A stretch of 64,000 nt of DNA from Acephala macrosclerotiorum (lineage: Eukaryota > Ascomycota > Leotiomycetes > Helotiales > Mollisiaceae): positions 57,340 to 121,339 of the forward strand of contig MU119368.1 of assembly GCA_014904845.1 (NCBI GenBank), given 5' to 3'. Position numbers and translations under genes: made by a program. The first letter of the stretch is position 1. Every line of letters starts with the position of its first letter. Shown here piece after piece: positions 34,763-44,903 of this stretch. The notes beneath the pieces are model-generated. The model was not told the origin of the DNA. It was given only the letters and a program-made list of their open reading frames with translations, and did not search any database.

Positions 34763-36059
34763 ATGGCTGCTACTACTACTACTACAATTACCGAGAAGTT
34801 GGCTTCTACCACATTGGACTCTACAGATTTTTCAAAGTACGACTACAAAAACCTTGAACCCTATGTCCACCCTCCCGAGACTAAAGAGAAGCTCAACTGG
34901 GCCGAACTGGTGACCCTAGACCTCGAAGACTACGACCGAGAAGGTGGAAAGGAGAGATTGGCCAAGCAGTTGGAACATGCTGTCCAGCATGTTGGTTTCT
35001 TCTATGTGAAGAACTATGGATTGTCTCAAGAGGAAGTAGACAACCAGTTCACTCTCGCGAAGCACTTCTTCAAGCTCCCAGTGGAAGAAAAGGAGAAGTT
35101 CGAGTGTAACTATGCGGCTGCTGATTATAACGGCTGGAGACGGAGCGGACGGCGAGTAGAAAACAATAAGGCGGGGTACAAGGTCAGTTAAACTCCTCGG
35201 GCATTATCTCCTCGCCTAGCCAGACGAGATCATCTCAGTACACCCGGAATGCTAGTTCAAAAATTAACAAAGAAGTATACTAAGTCCAAAATAGGGTCTC
35301 GACAATGTTGAAATCTATAATATCCCAAAGTTCACCAAGGACTTTGAGGGCAAGTATCAACAGCCCGATCTCCTCAAGGCACACCTGCCAGAGATCGAGC
35401 ACTTCTCAAAGACTCTTCACAAGAATGTTGTTCTTCCGCTCCTCCGTCTGTTTGCCATCATTCTCGAACTTCCCGACGAGGACTACCTGGTAAAGCAACA
35501 CACTTATGAGCAGAAGTCCGAAGACCACTTCCGCTACATGATCTACAAGAAGCGGACCGCTGAAGAATGGGCGGCCTCCGGCGGTGGTCTAGGAAACGGC
35601 CATACCGATCTCGGCACCGTGACCCTCCTTTTCCGTCAACCCATCGCTGGTCTCCAAATTCTTGGTGACGACGGAAACTGGACCTGGGTCTCCGCTCAAC
35701 CAGGAACCATCACCGTCAACCTCGCGGACACTATCTCTCATCTCACTGGAGGCTGGCTCAAGAGTTCCGTTCACCGTGTTGTTACTCCACCTGAGGATCA
35801 GTGGGCTTATGATCGTACGGGGTTGTTGTATTTTGCAAGACCGCATAATGAGACGGTGTTGAATCCTTTGGACTCGCCCGTGCTGAGAAAGGCAGGAGTG
35901 AAGTCGAGATTTGAGAAGCCGGTTACCGTTGAGGAGTGGGTGAAGGCGAAGCAGACTTTGCAATTGAACCCTGATATTGCGGCTAAGAGGTGGGCGGAGG
36001 CTGGAGATGGCACTGTCGAAGTCCTTGCTGGATTCCGAGACAAGAAGTATAAAGAGTAG
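34763..36059 (+). CDS. 2-oxoglutarate/Fe(II)-dependent oxygenase, isopenicillin N synthase-like fold
   Basis: Two exons, 34763-35182 and 35295-36059, with a 112-nt intron (donor GTCAGT, acceptor AAAATAG) in phase 0; 394 aa. The N-terminal DIOX_N part contains LVTLDLEDYDREGGKERLA and HAVQHVGFFYVKNYGLSQEE, then FFKLPVEEKEKF. The catalytic double-stranded beta-helix has GNGHTDLGTVTLLFRQPIAG with the HxD iron ligands, then WTWVSAQPGTITVNLADTI, and SSVHRVVTPP with the distal His. YDRTGLLYFARPHNETVL follows, with an unusually long C-terminal extension of about 70 residues (VTVEEWVKAKQTL). The canonical RxS 2-oxoglutarate-binding pair is not obvious where the family usually has it. The enzyme is expected to be cytosolic and to hydroxylate or desaturate a small molecule; the substrate is unknown. 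Its divergent arrangement with a transporter hints at a small metabolic unit, which is an inference. The ATG at 34763 was chosen because the upstream in-frame ATG adds an untypical stretch. Confidence 0.9.
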
Positions 36060-36632
36060 GACCGAATACTTATGCAGACTTAACAATATCGAAACGAAGC
36101 TGAAGCGCAGCAATTCGATGTGATAGAATCAAGTCTTCATTTGTGGTCTATCCCGCTTTTACATCCTTCTTTAACATCCGTTCCTCAATCAGTCTGCTTT
36201 GGATGATGTTATCAGCAGCCTGTTCCGCAAGCGCGTAGACATAAGCTTGAATATGGTTTGCGGTTAGTAGTGGGATAACAGCTAATCTCATATTAGAATG
36301 TTCTCACGACATCCCCCATTTTACGTCTTTAGACCTGAGCTGCTACTGCTTTAGCCTGAACTATGGGTGAGCAAACTCGAGCTAGGCTAAGCAGTGAGTC
36401 GAAGAAGGTAAGCTATGTCAGTGCAGAAGGTGAGCTGTTTGAGCATCTCGGCTACGACTACGGCCAGCTAAAATTGAAAAGAGTAAGCTAAGGCTTCTTT
36501 TGGGTGAATTTTGACTCGACTTGCCTCTATGCGTAGATTTCATTTTGGCTCCTGCGCTTTGCTAGTGTGGAACTCGTTTTGGCCTCTTGGAAACCCCGCT
36601 AACAAATATGTTTCAAACAATGAGATATTTGT
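36060..36632. other. Intergenic region downstream of the oxygenase gene
   Basis: About 570 bp of ordinary to slightly AT-rich DNA. Short imperfect repeats of GAGC/AAGCT type occur at 36360-36490, with no recognisable element structure. No gene is seen. Confidence 0.4.
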
Positions 36633-36940
36633 ACAAGATCAAACGCCTCCAACTTGACACCTCTCTTTAATAGCTCCTCGACGCTCGGTCTGGGATCAAA
36701 TCTCCCCGAGTCCTTGTCTGTCTCTTCATTTATAAACTAATCGTATACCATATCATCAGGATGTTTCTTTTTGATCCAGCCGTTTGGAAGAGGCTTTATG
36801 CGTGGATCTTCAATTTGATATTCTCCAGTTTGGCGGTTACAAATCCAGCCTCATTGAATTTCTAGTCGCGGGAAAAGCGCATCACCGGTTCGAATTGCTT
36901 CGGTAATCTCAGACGACATATTTTCCATTCCGTATCCAAA
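36633..36940 (-). pseudogene. C-terminal fragment of a HET-type gene, broken by RIP-like stops
   Basis: Read on the minus strand from 36940 downward, one frame gives GYGMENMSSEITEAIR, then GWICNRQTGEYQIEDPRIKP, LPNGWIKKK, FINEETDKDSGRFDPRPSVE and LLKRGVKLEAFDLV. The TGE..WEDPR...LP.GW....F.NEETG....DPR.....L..RGV.LE.F.L pattern is the tail often found at the C-terminus of fungal HET-domain proteins (known from memory of the family). Two stops interrupt it, TGA after EIQ and TAG after MVYD, both in places where the family has Trp. TGG-to-TGA/TAG changes are G-to-A transitions, as RIP makes. The N-terminal part of the gene is not present nearby. Confidence 0.6.
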
Positions 36941-38227
36941 GCGGTTGGTAAGCATCACCGCTCTGCTCAGGCGCTACTCACCCTCGCCTCACCCTCTGCT
37001 CAGGTTACTCAGTCACGTCCTTTCTAGTGACCAATCATTGTTTGCTTATTATTCGATTTTGCCTTGCGAAAGTTGTCAACTCTACACGACTGTATTTAGT
37101 GGGGGACAAAGTCGGCTTCTAGGGAATCCAAACAAACCCCCCCTCCGCACCCCCCACCTAAAATACATTGTTTAATCTCAAGGTAGATTTTTCTCGAAAC
37201 ATGGCGTAACCCTGGCTCTTTCTAATAGAGAGGTGCCTGCCCTTGCGCTCTTTCATTGTAATGCCGTCGGTTACGTGTCGGGTCCAGGGAGAAGCTTGAG
37301 CAAATAAGTCGAAGCTCGAACAAAGTGGATTGCCTACACACGAGAATCTAAAGCTAAAGAAAAAAGAAGACAGGTCTAGAGAGAGAAATGCGTAAGCTAT
37401 TTAAATGCCCTGTATCTAGTTACGTGCAACAGCCTTGCTCCATGTTCTATTAGACTAAAATTCGTGAACTTCAAGCCAAAGCAGTCCGAATTGCATTACT
37501 AAAATTTGGACTGCTTTGGATTTAAGCATAAATGAAGAACATACGCGACTTTGTAGCATATTAAGAAATCCTACTTTAGATGCAACCACTTCGAGGTGCA
37601 GTCTTTTAAACCGACGTAGTTGCAGTTGTAGTGCTCCGAATCTGAAAATGCTTTCGGTTTATGAATTGGATCCCTGCCTGGTATTCGGAATGGAGCAAGA
37701 TTCAGCTCCTTGCCTTTGAAAGAAACTTGTTTCTTTAAAAGGATCCTCCGATGGGTTTTGAGATCTGAACCTAGGTTACGTAAGATCTCGTGAAAAAGCG
37801 CCTCAAAAAAGTCACGTTTCTTGAAAGATTTCAATCCCTGCGCTGAAATCGCCACGTGGATAAGCGGAATATACTGCCTTAAACTTTTATTTTCTCTATT
37901 TCATTGTAGTACGCTACACTACACTGCGCAAAAAGCTTATTATCTCTCACGGGGGAGCGCGAAGAGAGAACGCCTTCGCTCGCCGGCGAGTTCTTTTAAT
38001 TCAATAATAGAAATATTTACATATAAAAACTCTTTCAAAGGCATGTATTAGGCGCCAGCCTGATCCACTATCTGAGTTATGCTCTACTCTGAGTTTGATG
38101 GTACCGTATTGATGGTTTTGGGCCACGTGACACGTCTTGGCGGTAGCGAGTCAAAACCTCGGTAATTACTTTTCAAAATAAAGTAGAGTTGATAGTTTCA
38201 ATTAAGCGATTCTAACCCAACAAAACT
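36941..38227. other. Intergenic region, no supported gene
   Basis: Composition drifts toward AT. Short open frames (37516-37719 plus, 37855-37571 minus) have no recognisable content. A run of C around 37136-37158 and GGGGG patches resemble the repeat-arm DNA further right, but I cannot align them. The tRNA gene begins at the end of this stretch. Confidence 0.4.
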
Positions 38228-38379
38228 GGACAGATGGCCGAGTTGGTAAGTTTCAACACATCTGGTATCAATAAATGTATCTAGCTAACAGTCCAAGGTT
38301 ATGGCGCCAGGTTAAGGTTAAATCTTAACAACATTTCCTGGTCACGAAAGTGGCGTGGGTTCGAGTCCCACTCTGTTCA
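38228..38379 (+). tRNA. tRNA-Leu (anticodon AAG) with an anticodon-loop intron and an extra D-loop insertion
   Basis: The acceptor stem GGACAGA (38228-38234) pairs fully with TCTGTTC (38372-38378, one G-T pair); discriminator A is 38379. The A box TGGCCGAGTTGG (38235-38246) and B box GGTTCGAGTCC (38358-38368) are intact. The anticodon stem CCAGG (38307-38311) pairs with CCTGG (38337-38341). The loop carries U33 and anticodon AAG (38314-38316). A short intron of about 18 nt (38318-38335) contains CTTAA, able to pair with the anticodon region TTAAG, as in canonical eukaryotic tRNA introns. The variable arm is long, as in class II tRNA-Leu. The odd part is the D loop: between GAGTTGG and TCCAAGG lie about 45 extra nt beginning GTAAGT and ending GCTAACAG, and a further TTATGG precedes CGCCAGG. 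Whether this copy yields a mature tRNA is uncertain. Confidence 0.82.
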
Positions 38380-38384
38380 TTATC

Positions 38385-38390
38385 TTTTTT
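38385..38390 (+). terminator. RNA polymerase III terminator
   Basis: A run of six T starts 6 bp after the tRNA-Leu discriminator base, the usual position for a Pol III stop. Confidence 0.75.
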
Positions 38391-38643
38391 GTTCATCCCC
38401 TTTTGGGAGGCGGGGGTTTTCTTTGTAGTCGAGGTCCTCTCGGCTCCTCCGTGTTTTATCCCACGTGCCCAATAAGGCCTTCATTCTATTCACTCATTTT
38501 TTGTTCCTCTTAGCAAAGAAATGAGAGCTCGGTGAGCTTTCGTAAACCGTGAGCCTAGCCAGGCCTGACCTAGAACAGGGCGTCGTTAAGAAATTTGGTT
38601 AGTGTGTATCACGACTGTAGGAAATGAAGGCGTGCTAGGACTG

Positions 38644-38912
38644 CGAAGGCGGACGGTTTTCAAAATCGTCCATTTTCGCCAAGGCAAGGAACGCCAAAAT
38701 CTCTGTTTGACAATTGCGCATCGCGACAGCACTAGGTCCAAATACTTTAATTCAAGCTTTTTGCGATAGAGGAGAAGCTAAAGTATCTTTTCCTTATATT
38801 TTCGCGATTTCCGAGTATTAGAGAGTTTTATTACGATTTTTTGAACGCGGGAGATTAGTTTTTAAGGCTCTCGCTTAGCAAAATGGACGGTTTTCAAAAC
38901 CGTTCGCCTTCG
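38644..38912. mobile_element. MITE-like element with 33-bp terminal inverted repeats
   Basis: The left end 38644-38676 (CGAAGGCGGACGGTTTTC...) and right end 38880-38912 (...TTTTCAAAACCGTTCGCC TTCG) are reverse complements over 33 bp with three mismatches, giving a 269-bp unit with no coding capacity. Each end is itself nearly palindromic around GGTTTTCAAAACC and could form a small hairpin. I could not identify a target duplication. It is probably a non-autonomous DNA transposon of unknown superfamily. Confidence 0.6.
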
Positions 38913-38949
38913 TAAAAATTCATTGGCCAAACGCTCGCACCTCAACCGC

Positions 38950-39490
38950 TCACCTTATTAAAACACTAAAAAATGGGAATTTCTCAAAGTACTTCGAAAA
39001 TTCTACAAACTTTATAAATTATAAAAAATACTCTAATTATTTCGAATTTAATATTAGTTTTTTTAAATTTGAATTTAATAATTAGTTTTTTATTTATTTA
39101 TTTATAATTAATATAAATAAATATTATAAATAAATAAATATTACAAATAAACGAGTAATTTTAATCGCGATTATTAAACTATTAAAATTATTAAACGAAT
39201 AAATTTTTTTTTAATAATTATAATAAAAATAATAGAAAATAAAATTAAATATTTTAAAAAAAATTTATTTATTAATTATTAAATATAATATATTATAATT
39301 TAAAATTAAAAAAAATGTATTATTTTATAAAATAATAATAATAATAAATTTTTATTTTGAATTATAATTTATAATTATATAATTAAATTTTTTATTATTA
39401 ATTTAATATAAATAATTAAAATTTAATTTAAATAAATATAAATTTTTAATATAATTATTATATAAAATAAAATTATTTAAAATTTTAATT
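38950..39490. repeat. Short RIP-type AT-rich stretch
   Basis: From about 38990 the sequence turns to almost pure AT with rare CpG, ending abruptly near 39490 where GC-containing DNA resumes (GACACTTGCTTACTCGCG). It is a degenerate repeat of unidentifiable origin. The 39490-39850 stretch after it has normal composition but no gene. Confidence 0.6.
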
Positions 39491-39866
39491 GCAATATTTG
39501 CTTATTTGCGACACTTGCTTACTCGCGATACATGTTTACGCCGACTGTAAGTGAGCGAGCAAAAGAGAGGGACCGGCTATTAAGCGGTCGAGCGTTTGAG
39601 CGGTGTAGGCGAAGAAGTAGTAAGTGCTGAATAAGCTAGGAAGTGAGGCCATCCAGATAAGGCCCGGAACATTTCTAGACTCAGATTATCCTTTTAATTA
39701 TTAACAACTCGGAAAATATTGCTTGCTATTGCAAGTTTTATTCTGATAGCGCGCCTTTACATATACGAGTTACGATAAGAGCAAGCGATCCTTCGCACGA
39801 AGCCCACTAAAGACTACATGAACATAAGTCGATCTATTCTTTCGAATAGAGTTGAATTACCAGATA

Positions 39867-40702
39867 ATGTTAGTTTTGACGCCGTCCATATTCACTTATA
39901 TTCATCTCGTTTTAAGTTCAGGCATTAAAGAATCTATTTCTTGTATTCGAATAAACGGAAGAACGAACAATACTCAGTTTGAAGATTACGAACCTTTCGT
40001 CTCTGGCTCTCACTTCTCGGCATATGATACTAGAAATTCCAGCAAGGTTAGTTGTCCGGATTGTAAGCAGCTCGTCGATCCATGCCTAGTACAAACCCAC
40101 AGACAAATAGATTGCTTTAAGAAGCAAAAGTTAGAGACAAGATGTGAATTGTGCGACCGGCATATGCTCTTTACAAATCTAGGACGACACATGGAAACCC
40201 ATGGTCTGGAGCGTTACATGTGTAGTTGCTGTAAAAGAAAGTTTTATAGATCAGACTACTTTCAAGGCCACATTAAAAATCCAAATGCCTGTCAGGTTTA
40301 TCTTTCCGAGTTATTATTGCGTATTATAAGTGAGCAAGCAAAATCAAGATGAGATCGACCTAGCCAATCTAGTGTATGACTTTTTCACCTCTTTTACAAT
40401 TTTGAGTATGGCACTGACATTGTCATGGATGCAGATTCTATACCACCCTAACAGGCCTTAGAAAACATTTCGAAGCAGTGAAACTCACTCAACATGAATA
40501 CCGAGTCTATACCCCGCCTGGCAGCACACCAATAGATACAGAAAGTAACGCTCCAATTTCAAGTTTTCGAGGAGTATATAAATGGAAAGACTATTTGTAC
40601 GACTGGCACTGCCAAGTACATGGCTATACTTTTGGAATAAGAAACGCCACGTTTTTCGACTTACATTTGATTTGCAAGTATATAAACAAAAGTTTAAAAT
40701 AG
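39867..40702 (+). pseudogene. C2H2 zinc-finger-like gene, uncertain structure, probably damaged
   Basis: From the ATG at 39867 an open frame (to 40352) encodes about 161 aa. It has a hydrophobic start (MLVLTPSIFTYIHLVLSS) and three Cys/His units: CPDCKQLVDPCLVQTHRQIDC, CELCDRHMLFTNLGRHMETH and MCSCCKRKFYRSDYFQGHIK. A further unit, CHGCRFYTTLTGLRKHFEAV followed by KLTQH, lies in an open frame to 40702, but a TGA (40415-40417) precedes it and no clean splice pair links the two parts. The last 70 residues contain YKWKDYLYDWHCQVHGYTFG. The TGA and the position between RIP blocks suggest partial mutation. The fingers fit nucleic-acid binding, but no target or pathway can be named. An intact gene with an unrecognised intron remains possible. 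Confidence 0.5.
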
Positions 40703-43700
40703 TATTGCAAGTCTTTTTTTTATTATAATAAACTTTAAATTGTATATTTTATTTAAAATATTAAATAATATAAAAAGATTTAATATTTTAATAATTTAAA
40801 TAAAAATTATAAACTTAAAAAATATTTATTAAAATCGTTATATTATTTTATTTTAAAATATTAATTTATTATATATTAAAAGATTAAATTAAATTAAATT
40901 ATAAATAAATATTTATTATTAAATAAATTTTATTAATTTATTATTATATAAATTAATAAAATATAATTATAAAATATTTTTATTAAATTACATATTATTT
41001 ATTTAATACGAATTATTTTAATTATAAATAAAAAATATTAAATGTAATTAATTTATTAAAAATTTAATTTATATATAATATTTTTATATTAATAATTATA
41101 ATATATTAATAATTATAATATATTAATTAATTTAAATTATATAAAATTAAAATTTTAAACGATTTTATTAATTTATTATTACGTAAATTAATAAAATATA
41201 ATCGTATTTAATTAAAATAATAAAAAATTTTTATTTTAATTATATAATTATATAATTTTTAAAATATATATTAAATAAAAATTTTTTTTATTATATATAT
41301 ATATTTATTTTTATAATAAAATATTAAAATTTAATATATAAAATATTAAAATTTTAAATTTATTAATAAAAAAAAAATTTAATTATTTTATAAATTTATA
41401 AAGAATTTTGTAATTAAAATATAATTAATAAATAAAAAAAAAATTTAAATTATAAAAGTATTATTATTATTATATATATAATTAAATTTAATAATTATAT
41501 AAAAAATTTTAAATTTTAAATAAAAATTTAAAATATAATTATATAAAATTAATACAAAATTAATTAAATATATTTTAATTATAAACGAAAAATATTAAAT
41601 TTAATTATAAATTAATTCGTTTTAATTAATAAATTAAATTTATTTAAAATAATTTATAATTCGTAAATTAATTAATTAATTAATTAAAATAAAAATAATT
41701 TTTTTTTAAATGTTTTATAATAAATAAAAGTTTTTATATATTAAAAAATACGTAATTAATATTATTTTCGAAATTAATTATTTATAAATTTTTTTTTTAT
41801 ATAATAAATTCGTTTTAAATCAAAAATTTAAAATTTTAATTATTTTTTATAAATATTATTAATTTTTTAATTTTATATTTAAAAAAAAATATTAATAAAA
41901 AATTAAATTAATTTAAATTATAATTTATTTTTATTATTAAAATTTTTTTAATAATTTAATTATATTAAAAATTATATTAATTTTTTGAAATTAAATATTA
42001 TTAATATAAATTTAATTAATTAAAAATTTTATTTTATAATATTTAATTAAATTTAATTTAAATTTTTTTTAAAATTATTAAATTACGAATAAATTATTTT
42101 AAATTTAATTTAATATTTATATAATAATATAATTAATATTATTCGATTTTATATTAAAAATTTAATTTAAAATCGTTTTAAAATATATAATATATTTAAT
42201 AATCGCGTTTATTTTAAATTTATATATATATTTTTTTTAACGTTTTAATAATTATATAAATACGATTTAATTTTAAAATTATTATAATTTAATATTTTAA
42301 TATATTTATTTTTTAATATTTTTTATATATTTATTATAATTTTTTTTTATTTTTTTTTATTTTTATTTAAATAATAAAAAATTTATATTTTAATTATTAA
42401 ATATTACAAAATAAAAATTTATAATAATTAATAATAATCATAATTTATATTTAATTAATTTAATATATAATTTTATATTATAAATTTTATTTATTTATTT
42501 TTTAATATAAAAAATTATATTTTTATTTTTAATTTATTTTTATATATAATATTTTTATATTTCGATTATAAATTATAAATAAATAAATTATTTAATTAAT
42601 TTTAATTAATAAATTTAAAAGTATTTTTTACGTATTTAATATTTTATATAATATTTAAATTTTATATAATTTAATTATATTTAAAATATTTAAATTAATT
42701 TTAAAAAACAAATTTAAAAACTTTAAATTTTAATAAATTAAATTTATTAATTTATAAAACGATTAAATTAATAATTATATAAATAATAATTTATTATAAT
42801 TTTTTACTATTATTAATTTTATAAAATATTTATATTAAATAACGTTTTAAAAAATATAATAATAAATATAAAATTAAAATTATTAAATTTTAATATAAAC
42901 GTTAATAAAATATTTATTATTATATTAAATTTTATTAATACAAAATAATAAAATTATATAAAATATAATTAATATTTAAAATCTTTTTTTTAAATAAATA
43001 AAAATCGAAAAAATAATAACGAAAAAAAAAATAAAAATAAAAAAAAATTTATTAATACGATTTTTATATTTTTTCGCGTAAAAAAATAATATTAATATAA
43101 AATTTAAAATTAAAATTATATTATTTATAAAAAAAATATAATAAATTTATTATTGTATCGATTTATAAAATATTTATAAATAGTTTAAATATGAAATTTA
43201 ATTAAAATATAAAATATTTTATAAAAAAATAAAAAAAATATAAATAATTATAATAATTATAATAATAAAAATAATCGAAAAATTGAAAAAAAAAATTAAT
43301 TACGAATTTAAAATGAAAAAAAAAAAATTACGAAATTTTTTTTTTAATCGTTTAAAAATTAATAAAAAAAATTATATATTATTATTTTATTAATTATTAT
43401 ATTTTATAATTATATAAAACAATTAATAAAATTAATAAAATTATATTTCGTATAAAAAAATAATAATAATTATATAAATTTTTTTTTAATTTATAATTTT
43501 TTATTTTTTAATTAAATAAATTAAATTTTAAAAATTATATATTATAATTTTAAAATTTTTTTTTCGATTAAATAATAATATAATATTTAAATATATAAAC
43601 TTTTAATTAATATATAAATTATTAAAAATATAAAAAATTTATATAAAAATAATATATTTATTTATATTTAATTTTAAAATACTTTTATTAAAAATTTAAT

Positions 43701-43718
43701 ATTAAATTATTATTATAT
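40703..43718. repeat. RIP-degenerated AT-rich block left of the inverted-repeat structure
   Basis: Almost pure A/T with few CpG. Fragments around 40920-40990 and 41100-41350 match, in mutated form, the inner part of the right repeat arm (AAACGATTTTATTAATTTAT against CAAGCGATTCTATTAATCCG). Old copies of the arm family therefore contribute to this block. No gene is readable. Confidence 0.65.
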
Positions 43719-44903
43719 AAAAAAATGTTTCTCTCGTTCCAAAAGAAAAGGCCCGTTCGGCGACTCGCTAAGCGAGCCAATAGCGGACGGGCCCTTTCTT
43801 TCGATACTCGATACACATTTTGCTTCGCAGGTCTCGCAGGGGCGCTTCTGCGGAGAGCTATTAAGTCTTTGACTTTAGTAATTTATTCTTATTTCAAGTT
43901 TCGAGCTAATAGCTCTTAATTTGAGCGTTTTATAAGCATTTGAAATTGGAATAGTTTTATTGAGGTTTTGGATTCTGCCGGGCGGTGAGAGCCGATAAGT
44001 CGATAAGCTTCTTAGTGCCTAAAGCAGAAACGCACTACGAAGTCTCATATTACTAGGGGGACACCCCCTGGGACCCCCGTCTTTATATTCAATTACTACG
44101 ATCGATTCAATCAATTTAGATTACTTTACTTCGTATATAATTCTAGGGGGAGACCCCCTAGGACCCCCCTCGAAAGCTGCGCAGTCGTAGAGCAGTTCCA
44201 GCACTTAAGTGCCTTAGCGCCTTAGGCAAGAACGCACTGCGAAGCCTCATATTACCAGGGGGACTTCCCCTGGGACCCCCGTCTCTTATATTAAGTTGCT
44301 ACGATCGATTCAATCAATTTAGATTACTTTACTTACCATATAATTCTAGGGGGAGACCCCCTAGGACTCCCCTTGAAAGCTGCGCAGCTATAGAAATATC
44401 CAGCACTTAAGTGGGTGCCTTAATGCCTAAGGCAGAAACGCACTTAGAGAGTTTTAGTGTTTCTCACCAGAGGAGCAGTTGCCGGCCTTAGTGCCTAAGG
44501 CAGCAGCGCACTTAGGAGTTTTGCGATCGCGATTTTTGCTGAGTGCGATTATATTCTATTAATTTGCGCAACAACCGATTAATAGAATCGCTTGAAACTT
44601 AAAATCTGGCGGTATTTAATTGAGTTTCAACTTATTTACGAGTCTTATGAGATTTGGATTAATTAATAAGTTATAATTGTAGTCGCATATGGATTGAAGT
44701 TTTGGTGTTCTTCACCGAATCGACTGCATATTAGTCCGAAGCTGCTGCGTAACTACCCCTGCTGTTAAATCCTTAATGGACCAATCAAATAGCTCTATTT
44801 GGGCACCTCGGTTAAATTTGGGTGAAATCGCTCATTGTGAGAAGTGTTGATGTCACGTGCATATAGAAAAGTTGATATTAGTCCTTAAGTCGAATAGGCA
44901 ATA
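43719..44903 (+). repeat. Left arm of a large inverted repeat, non-RIPped, hairpin-rich
   Basis: About 1.18 kb of GC-containing DNA inside the AT-rich block. Its reverse complement recurs at 56424-57496 plus 60482-60523. The outer end (AAAAAATGTTTCTCTCGTTC) leads to a strong hairpin, GGCCCGTTCGG...CCGGACGGGCC type (43751-43793), enclosing a second palindrome CTCGCTAAGCGAG. The inner end is at GGCAAT (44903). It contains no open frame of note. Heavily C-to-T mutated copies occur at about 45000-46170, 50580-51745 and 61215-63150, which proves it is a repeat family. Confidence 0.85.
44010..44515 (+). repeat. Tandem units of about 200 bp inside the left arm
   Basis: The phrase GCCTAAGGCAGAAACGCACT, in variants, recurs at about 44017, 44218, 44426 and 44493. 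The first two intervals hold the same order of blocks: CATATTACCAGGGGGAC..CCCCTGGGACCCCCGTC, then CTACGATCGATTCAATCAAT, then the palindrome CTAGGGGGAGACCCCCTAG, then GAAAGCTGCGCAG. The last copies are shortened. Matching units occur inverted in the right arm. Confidence 0.8.

Noticed and set aside
43751..43793. tRNA-like or rho-independent terminator reading of the terminal hairpin
   Set aside because: No tRNA boxes fit, and bacterial-type terminators do not apply. The hairpin is conserved at both ends of the repeat, so it is better seen as a terminal structure of the element.
44010..44515. Possible CRISPR-like array from repeated GCCTAAGGC blocks
   Set aside because: The repeat period is about 200 bp with conserved intervening DNA, so it is a tandem subrepeat within a eukaryotic transposon-like arm and not a spacer array.
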